A DNA stretch of 64,000 nucleotides from Cytospora piceicola. Lineage: Eukaryota; Ascomycota; Sordariomycetes; Diaporthales; Cytosporaceae. Numbering within the stretch: position 1 is the stretch's first letter; the number at the start of each line of letters is the position of its first letter. Location of the stretch: the NCBI GenBank assembly GCA_023375675.1, contig JALQBC010000058.1, positions 1 to 64,000 of the forward strand, read 5' to 3'. A program made the translations under genes and the position numbers. Below the pieces are notes generated by a model. The model was not told the DNA's origin and did not search any database. It worked only from the letters and a program-made list of their open reading frames with translations. Positions 33,010 through 44,820 of this stretch are shown piece after piece.

Positions 33010-35963
33010 GGTGTCGTATTGATTTTGTGATTTCTTTTGTTGTTTCGGTCAAGTGAAAAGGTTGAGTTGGTAAAGCGACTAACGCGTTTAGCTTGGTAGC
33101 AGAGTGATATCCAGAAGATGTTTCTTCAAAAGGGAGGGCAAAGCGAGGATGGAACCCTCTGGCTGTCTCGGTCGTAGGTATAAATCTTGTTGTCGAGTGT
33201 GCTGATGAGTCGAATTGTTGGTGCGAGCACAATGGCGTCAAAGGAAAGACTCCCGAATCTTGTTCGAGTACAAAGAATTCTTTGGCGTCCGGCGGTAAAG
33301 ATCAGGCCTGCTGAATCAAGAAAGGAAGAAAGGAAGAATTGTAGGCTTGTCCTTTGATCACAATAGCATTGTAGACAATGGACGGTGACAGATGAAATAG
33401 AATTCCACTTGGGTAAAGGCTGAACTTCGGACGAAAACCACCCAACAGCACGGCCCGTCTGCCTTGAATGAGACCGGATGTTTGCCCCTCAGCCCAGTTT
33501 GAATGAGAGGCGGAGTAGTAGTTCGATGCACAAGGTGAAGTTCAAGGCAAGGCAACAACGGGGGCGGCGTAGAGGAGGTGGTCGCGCACTCGGACCCGCT
33601 AATGCAGATGAAGTGATGTCTCGCAGTTGATGTGGATATTGAGAAAGAGTTAGATGTAGAACTCAAAGAGAGAGGAAATGAAGAGTCGGAACCAATATCG
33701 TAGATCAAAACAAGTACGGTCGGTGAAGGGGATCCACGGGTGTTGATACCTCAGGAAACAAGCCGTGGAGGGATGTGGTTCGTTCTCGTAGGTGTAAGTG
33801 GGCTATTCGTAGGGAAGTGTAGGTATCTGGAGATCAGAAGTGTGATGAGAGGTCATAAACGATCGAGGTTGAATGTGAGGAGACTTTTTAGGTCAAGGAG
33901 ACATCTGGAGTCAACCTGGGCGCATGTATCCTGTGGGGCTTGCATCTATAGTGACCTCGGGAGTACCAAGACGTACCAGATGTATGATGACAAGTGGTTG
34001 ATGGCATACCGATTTACTACCTATATGTACTAGTACTCAAGGTGCAGGGGGAATGGTCCAGATCCCGACCCATGTCAGGGAAGAGGCATTGCAGCTCGGA
34101 AGCTACCCATCATGAAGAAAAGGAAGGACCTTAGGAGCTACTATCTTGGTGGGTCGCCGTTCCCGAGTCACCTAGATGGGCAAGGATGAACCACGATGGC
34201 AGACCATCTTCTGTGGTGGTGTATTGGCTGTGGACAAGCAGACGAAGGAAACATGTTGTCGCATATCATGTAGGCAGGTGGAGTTGTCCAGGTATCAACT
34301 GTGCCGACACCCGATATCGAAAGTACCTAAATCGATAATAAATGAGCGGCCAGGGTATGGAGAACGTTGCGCGTTTGTTGAAGCAGCACGTCTTTCTCGT
34401 CCACTGGTGATGGGAAAAAGCCATGTCAAAGAGATGAGGTTGAAGACGGTGGGCGGCTCTTTCCCTGCAAGATCTCAAGTGGGGCGATTGACCTTATCGT
34501 TAAACGCTTGCCGTTTCTTGTGGGTACCTGGGTACTACTTTGTTCTGGAGCATGTACCCCATAACTCATAACTGCAGGGGTTCTTCCTTGCTGGCGGTCC
34601 CTGCCCGTTGACTGTGGATGTGGTGGTCCAAGCTCCCATCCAATTCGGGTCACTCCTACCACTCGTTTTCATTTCCCGCACGATATGTCCGACGACCTAA
34701 CCACCACTCATTCTTGATGATTCACAACCAACTCACCGTCAGTTTTCTCCGAAGTAGCGCCACATGGGTGCTCAAAGTTCAAGATCCAAACGCCCGGAGT
34801 GCTACACCAGTACAACATCAAACACTCGTGAATCATCACCCGCGCACCCGCGCTGTCTGTGGAATGACAATCGTGTCGCTGTCGCAAGCACGGCGGCTAA
34901 TACCCAAGCTGTGGCAATCCAGGACCAACGAATCCACCATCACAGACGCGATATCCGACCTACCAGCCACGTCTAGAGGCCAACTGTCACTAGGGACTGG
35001 CTGGCAGTGGCTGCCATCAGCGCTGTATATTCTAATTCCTGGGAATTAATCTAGAGATGTTCACTCCTTGATCTAATAACGCACCTGCCCCGTTCCCGGG
35101 GCCCGGATTGTCCTGACCTTTCATCGGCCAACATTTCCGGGTCAGCCTCCCAACCACTTTTCTACGACAGTCACCAAATTCAGAAGAATGCCGACTCAGT
35201 CTCCGGCTCATGACTTTATGACATGGGTGACTGTTGTGGTCTGACGGCTGTGAAACACCACCTCCTGCCACACTGTTTGTAGTGGTGTCTACCAACACTT
35301 TGAGCTTCAAGCAATAAGACGCCAGGTACACTATCGGTAGTCGCTTGCAGGGACAAGTGCTTCCTGCCGCCAACCGCTGGTATTGTAAATACCCATCCTG
35401 GTCCGCTTTTCATTTCTCAGTGCACACCTTGATGTTCTTCTTTTTCGTCTGAACACACGAGACACTAATAAACAGATGAAATCCATATTCAGCGCGGCAC
35501 AGGATTTCAAGACCGATCTTACCGGGAGCTCATGCTCTGAACCCAAGACGAGCTCGACAAGTTCCGCTTGCGTGTGCGCGAAGTCGCTATGGTTCTCGCG
35601 TCACTGGGAGACTTCATAACAATATACAAGGGCTCTTCGTTGTCTAGCGAGAAAAAGATCGTGTGCCTCCAATTCCAGGCTGAATCTCACCTATGACTAC
35701 CTCTAATACTCTGATGGCCAACCGAACCAGCCTTGATCGATAGCACGTGTGCCGATACCACATTTAGGTAGGTATCATGAAACGCCAAACCCCTGGTTTC
35801 ATCCAAACGACGAATGTCAACCGCAAAAACTCCCCTGGCCTATCATCTGGGCCGTGTCCACTATTGCCCCATGATTGACTGCAAAAGAGGAGACATGTTC
35901 CCGAGCGGCTCTCATCGGATCCGGCACAATGTCCGGAGTTGGTCAGACTTGATCTGGATTTTA
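33010..35963. other. 2.95-kb intergenic region
   Basis: Contains the leader and promoter of the LPMO-like gene (A/G- and CT-rich near 33010-33330) and the 3' side of abaA. Short frames on both strands have no recognisable motifs. I see nothing else. Confidence 0.5.
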
Positions 35964-38900
35964 TTACTCTGTCCTAGTCGGCCGTTCCACCCAGGACCAA
36001 CCCTGGCCGTCCTGACAGTCCATCACCGCCGTCGGCGCGAACTTGCCGTGGGCCATGCGAGAATGGAACTCATGCACTGGTGTTCCATACCTCCGCATGG
36101 CACCCAGAGGGTAGGCGTCGCCATCCTCCTCCTCCCGAGATCGTTTGCGGCTGATCAAGGGACTAAGTCCACTGGCCCCGCCTGCATAGGCTGGGAGTTG
36201 CCTTGACTCACCTGTCGACATGCCTTGGGGATGATGATGACGCTGCTGCTGTTGCTGGTGGTATTGGCTGAAGTCATCCTCCCAAGCTGCAGTCGACTGG
36301 CTGAATTGCGTCGAGTCTTGGTTGTCGCCTGTTTGACCTCCATCGCAGTTGGGAGCTGTTGCGGCGGTATTCCAAATGTCGCGCTCATCAGAAGGAACAT
36401 TGGCCCTGAGTTCCATTCTGTCTCTCATGCCACGGTCACCCTGCAGGTGCTGCAACCCGCGGTGCATGTAGTCATCGGAGGACCCAGCTCCAGCACCTGC
36501 CCTTTCGTCGCCGCGTACCTGCGCAAAGGCATCATATGGGTGCTGCAACTGCCGGACATCGTCGCCGAGATGATTCATACCGCCTTCGTTGCCCACGCCT
36601 GCTGGCAGTCCCTCGGCGGCCATTGGTAGTCCGTTGCCCAGATCATGGTGGTCCCAGTCGAGAGACAGGGGGCCGTTGCCCACATGGGCGCTGTTGTTCA
36701 GATTTGACCATTGCTGCGTCGCCAAGCTGGATGGATCACCATTGTCACGGCCTTGCAAGGTCGTGTCGCTGTCTTCGTCCTCCGGTTCGTCGTAGAAGGT
36801 ATTGTTTCCATTGCTATCTAGATAAGGCCCCGTGGGAAATGACCCGCTCGTCAAGAAGCTCGACTCGTTGTCTGTGGCAGTCGTGGTGGATAGGAAGCTA
36901 AGACTTTGGCCCCCCAGATCTTGGGCATGGACGCCAATGCCAGAGGTACCATCAAAGCCCGCTGCAAAGGATGACGGGAGAGCTGCCGTCGGCGGAGGAG
37001 TCACGAGTCCGTTTGCATAAGTCCCATGGAGGCTGAGGGACGATGCCCCGTAAGTAGGCGGCGGCGAGACGGGCATTGAGCCAGGTGCAGCATGGCCATC
37101 GCCGTGTGAGAGGTTCAGGTGAACATTGCCGTTGCTCCATACGGGACTGAAGTTCTCAGCCATCTGCGCGTTCAGGAGTTGCTGGTACGCGGGCGAGGGT
37201 GACATGACGACCCGATCCTTGCTGGTGGCGGCGCCGCTGAGGAGCGTCCTTTCTTGATGCACCGGTGAGAGGGGATCAACGGCGGTCAAGAAGCGCCAAT
37301 TAGTGCCTGCAGGCGTCTCGCATAGGTTGGTGTCCTTGTCAAAGAAATGGATTGTGTTGAACGTCCAGAGGATGACCGCACGACGCGTCCAGGTTAGTTG
37401 TGACGAGCCGGGCGCCGCCGGGGGGCTCGACCATAGCTCTTGGAACATGGCAGTCCCTCTCATCAGGTCCATCTGGGTGATGACTTCGGCCTCCTTTGCG
37501 TCATCTTCTTTCCTTGTCCGACTTGTCCCTCTCTTGTCCTTTGGCAGAAGATAAGGTGGATACTCGGCACAGAGCTGCAATGCCTTCGCCCACTGCATCG
37601 CGGGGAAGGGGACAGACCAGACATTGCCCCTTCGGCGATCCGGACAGTCACAGTTCGGGTTCCTGTCATGGCACCCTCGAACGTGCGTGTACACAAAGCT
37701 CATCTCCCTGTCTTCCACAAAGGTCGTCCCCGACCCGTCGCTGCACAGCTCGGGCGGCCGCTCAAACCGTGTCCGAACGCACCAGTGGTGATTCTGCAGG
37801 ACGCCCTGGCCGACGGTGATCTTGACCAGCGGCCTGAGGGCACTGCCTTTCGGGATATCCTTGACGCTATGCATGTCGAGAGTAACGTCCATGTGGATGA
37901 TATCACACTGGCTGTTCGAGTGCAAGTGTGCGTTCTGCAGGCTGTGATGGTCAATGACGCCCTGCAGGCGGGTATGCAGCTCCGGGTGGTCCACCTCCCA
38001 CTCGTCGCACACCTCGCGGACGGAGCTGGACTCGGTCTGCCTCATGGTCCAGGTGTACTCGTGCAGCAGGGTGTGGCGGATGTTGCGGTCCTCCTTCTCC
38101 CGGCCGCCCCAGTCCTCCTGACCGCCGGTGAAGCTGTACCGGTGCGGGAAGTCCCACGCCGGCAGGAGTCCCTGCTCTGCATGGTAGGTCTTGACGTCTA
38201 TGGTCTCCTCCTCACGCTTGACGCCGTCCTTGTCCTTGAACACCCGCGTCTCGGTGGACGACTGGTCGTGCAGGCGGTCGTTGGACAGGTACAGCCAGCA
38301 CATGGACGGGCTGACCTGCACGCGGGACTTGGTGGATAGCAGCTGCCCGAAGTATTCATAGTTTGGCCGTACTTCCGGCAGGCGGTCCTCCTTGAGGGCG
38401 TTGAGCACCGGGTCGTCCTTGAAGGACTTCTGGTCTGTGGTCTCCTTGTACCACCGCCCCGGGCTGGTCTTTTTCTTGTCCTTGCCGCCCTCTTCAGAGC
38501 CCTTGGAGAAGAAGAAATGGTCTGTGAGAGTGGGGTGTTAGTTGTGGTGTCCTCTGGAAATTAGACAGGGGAGGGGTCGCTGGGCAGGGTTGAGAATGCA
38601 CAATATTACAACAATCAGCGACGCGTTAACGGCGGATTCCGCATCGAATCCCAAATTGGTATGTGTTGTCTCATTTTCTGTGTTGCAAAGCTGATGGTCG
38701 GCTGGCGGAAGGGAATTGGAGCAGGGCCATGACTTACAGGCTGGATGAAACCTAAAAAAGTTTTTGATCACTTGGATGTGACTCGACACTTGCTTGCGCT
38801 CCCGGTACATGGGATGTTTGACCTTGACCCAACAGTCCTCATCTGGCTTGTGTCTCTGTCTCGGAGCCTTGCACTCGCAAACCTTTGCCTTTTCATACGT

Positions 38901-39673
38901 GAACGGCGGTGGGTTGTTGGAACCCGGGGGCAGCGTCTGCTTGTACGCTATCCAGATGTACTCGCAGATGAGCATGTTGCGACCGTGCTGCTTCTGGTGC
39001 AGGAAGTACTTGCGCCGGCCCATGTGCACGATCAGGAGCAACGCTGTTCAAACGACCAACTCTATATTAGCAGGCAACTCACTGTCTGTCCAGGGCTGGA
39101 AAATATTTGCTTCCACTTACCATCGAGGAAAGCATCCTCCAACACGTCCGGCCATACCTGCTTCTCCTTGTCCTTCTGCTTCATCCGGTACTGGCAGAAC
39201 TCGTTCGACAGGTAGATGGGGTTCTTAAGGCTGTGCCTGCTCTGGCGCTGCATGCTGAGGTGATGTCGCCGGAGCCTGAGAGCGGAGGTCCCAGCTGCGG
39301 CGGCGGCGGATCCTCCATGGTGTGTTGAGCCGAGAGACTGAGTGGGGAGGATTGGGGGGATAGGGGCCGGGATGGGGGCGAGGGGTCCGAGTGAGGACGA
39401 GGACAATGTGTTGCTCAGAGCTGGTGAGCACGATGTCGTTGACGATAATGAAGGTAAGGGTCGTTGCCCATGGGGATATTGATGTTGAGCATTGCCTGTT
39501 GACTCTTGCAGTGGCTCCCTGGCGTTGCCATATTGACCTCTTACACTACCGTTGGTGTCATCATAAGCATGCCCGGCGTTGCCATGTCCATACTCAGATA
39601 TGGACTGGTGCGGTGGCGGCGAGTGCCTCTGAGAGGGCAACACCGGGCGGTGAGGATCCATAGAGGTCAACAT
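35964..39673 (-). CDS. abaA: AbaA, TEA/ATTS transcription factor of conidiation
   Basis: Three exons: 39121-39673, 38738-39043 and 35964-38521, with introns of 77 and 216 nt. The product is about 1138 residues. AbaA acts after BrlA in conidiophore development and binds CATTCY sites. The TEA domain spans about residues 165-281 and is split by intron 1: QVWPDVLEDAFLD, then LLLIVHMGRRKYFLHQKQ, GRNMLICEYIWIAYKQTLPP and finally RKQVSSHIQVIKNFF, the conserved recognition helix. About 42 residues (225-266, including a CEC motif) are inserted before RKQVSSHIQV. The N-terminus is Ser/Pro-rich. Exon 3 encodes FHPAYHFFF, a long middle region, and Gln/Gly/Asn-rich low-complexity segments. Near its C-terminus a basic RKRSREEE stretch could be a nuclear localisation signal. 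A Met four codons downstream (39661) is an alternative start. Confidence 0.92.
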
Positions 39674-40102
39674 CGAGTCTGTTTTGTGTGAGAATCTGAG
39701 TAAGAGAGCGACAGGAATTCAAGTCAAATGCTTCACGAGCCTCTGGAAGAATGCAAAATACAAATAAGCGTAAATCGTCAAATGCCTCCAGGCAGTGGGC
39801 ACACACAGATTGGTAAATAAGGAACGTGTATGGGTCGGGGGTGAAAGAAAGGAGTGAAGAGAAGGAATGACAACTGAGGCGGAGGATCGCAAGGTTGAAT
39901 GCCTCAGGGGGAATAATATAAAATACTTGGGCCCAGAGACAGATTCCCTAATCACGACGGCACATATTTTCTGAATGTAGCCAAGAGGGGGAACATGATT
40001 ATACTAATAACAAAAAATGAAATCCAGAGCCCCGACATACAAACACACGTACACACACTCTCTATCGATCTAAGCAGCCCCGTCCCCCATCGCCACCATC
40101 CA

Positions 40103-40135
<33 letters not shown>

Positions 40136-40718
40136 ACCCCCTTCTCTCTTCCCCCCTGTTCCCCCCGGAAGGTCTCGCTGGCAGGCCCACTTCCAGGTTC
40201 CTGGCAATGCATAGCCTAGGGCAGAGTGAAGGAGGACGTCTACCGTCTGCTCTAGAAGCCGGTACCGCTGATAAGAGGTCACCCTTTCAGGATGTCCAGA
40301 CCCCCCCTCCACGTAAGGAATGTAGGGGTGATTAATGGGCAGGCGCTGGATGCTGAGGAGCTCAGGGCAGAAAGAGTTGGGGCCCTGGGAGCCACATGGT
40401 GCTGGGCAGGTCTATCACTCCGAGTCAACACTGCGAGGCATGCGAACAAGATTAGCAACAGACATCGTTTTCAAAGCAAAAGAGACTCGGCAGGGAGAGA
40501 GAGGATCCAGGTTGGGGTTTGGGTTGCGAGGGCGGGCCCACATAAACCGTCCAGTTGGTTCGCGAAAAAAAGATCTCCTTAACAAGGGATGGATGGTCAA
40601 GACACAACAGACCTAAAATACCGGGAAATCGCCCCTTGTACCAAGAATCACAGTATATTTCGGGACTGGCGTAGGAGGTGGCCCTAACTATATCCTATTA
40701 TTCAACGTGACTTGATCG
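39674..40718 (-). promoter_or_regulatory. abaA upstream region with candidate AbaA and BrlA sites
   Basis: On the abaA coding strand, CATTCY (the AbaA response element of Aspergillus) occurs at 39748-39753, 39864-39869 and 40317-40322. BrlA-type elements ((C/A)(G/A)AGGG(G/A)) match at 39984-39990 on the plus strand and 40632-40638 on the minus strand. These short motifs can occur by chance, but the combination fits the known BrlA activation and autoregulation of abaA in Aspergillus. The same 1 kb contains the MRD1 3' end and a (CA)n tract. No other coding sequence is evident. Confidence 0.45.
40104..40135 (+). repeat. (CA)n dinucleotide microsatellite
   Basis: About 16 CA units in the abaA upstream region, flanked by C/T-rich sequence. 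It is probably length-polymorphic. Confidence 0.97.
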
Positions 40719-43477
40719 TCATGCGTCATCCTCCTCCCCGATTTCGAACTTCTGTCTGGCACTGCCCTTTGCCGTGAGCTTCTGGAGTGCCACACTGTTC
40801 ACCTGCCCTCCGATCTTCTTCTGCATCTTGGCGATTTCCTCCTCCGCGTCAACCGCCTCTGCCTCGGCGTAATCCAGGACAAGTCTGCGGCCCAGCAGAT
40901 GAGTGTCTTTAAGAGACCTGATGGCGTTCTCTGCTTCTCGTGGCGACTCGAATTCCGCAAAGGCAAATCCACGTCTGTTTTTTTTTTTGTTAGTGAGAGG
41001 TGTAACGTGTCGGTGCAGGTGTACGTACGATGTATTGCCGAATTTCTTGGGAATGCGGACGACTCTGAGTTTGCCGTAAGTGCCGAGCAAACGCCGAATA
41101 TCGGTCTTGGAAGCCTCAAAGGCCAAGTTCTTGACTACGATCTTGGTTCTCTGGCCAGAAGTCTTCTTGGCCTTGTCCTCACGCCGCCTCTCCTCGGCGG
41201 CATCATGTCCCTTGTGTGAAGCCTTCACCGCCAATGTGTGGCCATCCAGGACAGACCCATCCATGACCTTGAGAGCTGCGTCTCCCTGTGCTTTTGAGCG
41301 GAAATGGACGAAGCCAAAACCCATGCTCAGCACCTGACCCGGTTTCTTGGGATCAAGTTTTGTCTTGACTTGTGCACTGACAAATCCGTCCAACGACTTG
41401 AATGCATCTGCCAACTGTGCTGTCGTGGTGTCGAAGCTCAGGTTCTTGACGTACAGAGAAGTCGCGTCCTGAGCATCCTGATCATCATCGTCACGCTCCA
41501 GGAGATCGGTGCCAGACACTTTCTGCACACCTGCAGTGTTCTCGCTCTGGGTCTGAGCCTCCGTGCCAGGTTCCTGCTCCGCAAACAGGTTTGCAGGAGC
41601 CTTTTCGAGGAACAGGATTGATGAGCCCATACGTCTGTAGGACAGTTTGGCAAAGGCAGTCCTGCAAGCGACGGGTTGGGAGAACTGAACAATTGCGATT
41701 GTTTTGCTTGGGGGCATCAACACTTGGAGCACATGACCTCCGGCAGCCTCCTCGAAGGCCTTTCTCAGCTCTTCGAGGGAAGTACCATACGGGAAATTCT
41801 TCACCAGGATTGCAGTGTCTCCCTTCTTTTGGGACTTGAAGGCCTCGACGTTAGCCCCGTGGGAAGCGAAGTAGGCCTTGGTGTCATGGATGATTTGCGT
41901 CTCGGCCACGGCCTGTTTCACCGCGGCATCGGTTGATGTGGGGTCGAGTAGCTCTGACTTTGACACACCAAGACGATCTGCAGTTGACGCGAGCACGGCA
42001 TCTTGGTTCATAAACAACGAGTTCCAGTTGAAAGTAGATGTGGCGGCCTGCGCCTTTTTCCGAAGCAGATTCTGTTTCTTCAGCGGCAACTGCGAGATAG
42101 CATAATCATCCAACTGGTGGTCCTTTTTGGGCTGGCCAGGGATGACGTGGAGGAGGCGACCTTGGAAGGGTTTGCCATCCGCTTCTTCAAAAGCTGCGAT
42201 TGCAGAGGCAGGGTCCGAGAATGAGACGTGGGCGAACCCCTTACCTTTCCCCGGAGCCGCGACAGCAACATGTACCTGGAATCTGGTCAGCAAGACATTC
42301 AGGCAATCTCTCAAATAGATAAAAACAAATGTGGCCGTTGTTCAGTAATATCGAAGCATCTACTAAAATTCTCGACCCAAGAACATCTCATCATTGCCTT
42401 GCGGCATAAGCTGTCCCTATCAAGGGTTCATCACATACGGCGGGGATCATAGGAAAGAAAAGAAAGAAAAAAGCTTACCTCTTCTGTCTCTCCGTATTTT
42501 CCAAAGTGTTGTCTGAGCTCGTCCTCTGTTACCTTGTAGGGCAGATTGCGAACAAAGAGCCTACCTGTGCGACGGATCTGTTCTGTCGCATTGTCTTCGA
42601 CGGGCGGGTCGACAGCTGCCTCTTGAGGCTCTGGAGTAGCGCGGTCCATGTCGACATCTGCCGTTGGTGGTGGCACGTTCCGCTCAGCTGGTTGTGTAGG
42701 TGCAGCAGACGCGGCAGTTGCAGATGCAAACGCGGCTGGGTCATCTGGATCAACCAAATCGAGCAGTCTGTTCGTCCTTGTTCTCAACCAATCGTCATCA
42801 GTAGCATCTGTTACTTCTGCTGTCTTTGGTGGTGGTACATCTTGCTCTGTCGCCTGTGGGGGATCGGCTACAAGTACCGGAGCATCGACTTGAGCAGACG
42901 GTACTTCCACGACCTCTTCTGTGTTGCGCTTTGTTTTCTTGGCCGGAATGGCCTCATACTCGTCATCGCTTTCGGCACCCTCCGGTGCGATTGCCATCAA
43001 AGTGTCCTGCTCTTCTGCGACCTGACCACGGATACCTTCCATCTTGCTCGAGGCCGTCTGCCCAGGCTTCATCACATCCAAGAACTCCCTGAACTTGGGA
43101 TCGGACTCGTCCACCTCTTCCCTCTTCCTCTTTCTGATGTCCGCCTCTGTGTCTTTGGGCTTCGGCTCGGGCTCGGGGGTAGGGAGTTTGTTTTGTACAT
43201 GGCCAAAGTTCCTTGTACTGGCTGGAATGGGAATAGGGTCTGATATTGGCCTAGCCAACTCGACGGAAATCTTGGCCATGCGGATGTAAGATCGATTGAA
43301 GTATCTTACAGCCTTGGCTGCTTCCTCGACGGTCTTGTAGCCAACATAGCCAATCCTCCTCTTGGGGATCAGCTTGACATCGGTGACCTCCCGGCCGCCG
43401 GTAGCAAAGTGTTTCCGGAAGTCAGCCTCTGTGATGCTGGGCGGCAGGTTCTTGACGAACAGCCGCGACGACTCCAT
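40719..43477 (-). CDS. MRD1: MRD1, multi-RRM pre-rRNA processing factor
   Basis: Three exons: 42479-43477, 41029-42275 and 40719-40974, giving 833 residues, the usual length for the family. Mrd1 binds the 35S pre-rRNA and U3 snoRNA regions and is needed for early cleavages that yield 18S rRNA in the nucleolus. Five RNA-recognition motifs are visible: residues 3-77 (SRLFVKNLPPSIT), 305-385 (GRLFVRNLPYKVT, split by intron 1), 486-560 (TAILVKNFPYGTS), 609-690 (TSLYVKNLSFDTT) and about 715-790 (TKIVVKNLAFEAS with RNP1 RGFAFAEF). Acidic linkers separate RRM1 from RRM2. Intron 2 (40975-41028, 54 nt, GTACGT donor, CACTAAC branch) keeps the frame open if retained. Start: ATG at 43477, eight codons inside a longer open frame, because it begins directly before RRM1. 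Confidence 0.95.
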
Positions 43478-44195
43478 GGTTGCGGTGGGATATTCGGTCA
43501 ACGAATAGTTCGCTATTAGTTTCTGAAGGATTATACGAACTCTTCTGTTAGAGATAGAGTCGTTCTGAATTTAGCATGTTGAAGTTGCGTGAAAGGAAAG
43601 AGAAGAAGGAACGAGACTGAGAGTTTTCGCAACTCGAGTTGGCAAAAGAAAAAGAAAAAAAGCAGCAAAATTTTAACGGGCCTGGAGTGATCTTATTGGA
43701 TGCTGACTTGGAGCTCCAGGTGTTTCCCCACACTCCATTTTCCTTCCAAGGAGCTGGGAGCCTCGGGCACGTGCCCCACTTTGGCTGGCAAGGGTCATGT
43801 CAGGGGAGCTTGTGCACCCAGAGCCTCCAAGCCATCTTCAGTTGTGTGTAAATGGTTAGTTCACCACAACCAAACACCACAATCCGCCCGACGCAAGCTA
43901 CCCTCAGTCAGAAAACATCCAACCCGAGCCCACGAACTGCGGCTTACAGCACCAACCAACAATCTAGGTACGAGGAACACACCCTCCTTGGCCATCTGAA
44001 CACCGGCACAATACATCGAGTCTCTGCTTGGGTGGTGGTTCGCGATTACAGGCTACACTACACTACACCGACTGTCCGAGCACCTTCCCGTCCCATGACC
44101 ACTTTTATCTGTAGTCATTGCCTTCCATCATCAGCTGATCCAACGGCTAATCATCACCCTTATAACAGAACCCCCCACCCGAGTCACCAAACATC
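43478..44195. promoter_or_regulatory. Bidirectional promoter region, MRD1 / dynein light chain
   Basis: 718 bp between divergent start codons. It has an A-rich stretch at 43637-43675 near MRD1 and a C/T- and ACC-rich leader before the dynein light chain gene. No coding sequence of its own is evident. Confidence 0.5.
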
Positions 44196-44820
44196 ATGGC
44201 CGAAGGAGGCGCATCTTCCCCGGGTCCTCGGGAGAAGCTGGAGGCCCAGGTCAAGAGTGCTGACATGGTGAGACGAGACCACATGCTTGGGTATAGCAAG
44301 GCCTGGGACTGACACCGTGAGGCAAAAGACGGAAGACATGCAGCAAGAATCTATCGACGTTGGTGAGTGGCCTCTTGATAGGTTGGGCATTGGATCGCAG
44401 CAGAGGTGCTAACAGATGCGAACAGCTCAGGAGGCAATGGCGAAGTTCACGATTGAGAAGGTACTCATCCGCCCTCCACTTTTCTATCCATCAGAGAGAT
44501 CACACTCCTACTCAGAATCGAGAGATCCACCTGCAAGATGAACCGAATGGCGCAAGGCTGACCAAGAGACGACAGGACATTGCCCAGCACATCAAGAGAA
44601 CGTTTGACGAGCGAAAGGGTCCCACATGGCACTGTATCGTTGGACGAAACTTCGGAAGCTTTGTCACACACGGTACGGTTACCCCATCCACATCAAACAC
44701 TCCAAGCTGTATCAAATGGGGCAGAAGGAAGAAGAGGAAGCTGACAGAACCGCAGAAACGAAGCACTTCATCTACTTCTACCTCGGACACTGCGCCATTC
44801 TGCTGTTCAAGACACAATAG
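44196..44820 (+). CDS. DYN2: Dynein light chain LC8
   Basis: Five exons: 44196-44267, 44329-44362, 44426-44460, 44576-44672, 44756-44820. The product is 100 residues, with about 12 extra at the N-terminus compared with human LC8. LC8 is a homodimeric hub that binds short linear motifs in dynein intermediate chain, nuclear pore and many other proteins. Family landmarks are intact: VKSADM, then [59 protein letters not shown] and [12 protein letters not shown]. Two consecutive microexons (34 and 35 nt) fall in the N-terminal helix. All introns are 61-115 nt with GT..AG ends and phases that close exactly. Confidence 0.96.

Noticed and set aside
37440..38339. 299-codon plus-strand open frame
   Set aside because: It lies antisense to abaA exon 3, which has clear orthology; the antisense frame has no recognisable motif.
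40104..40135. (CA)n tract considered as a regulatory Z-DNA element
   Set aside because: CA microsatellites are common, and nothing else here supports a special role.
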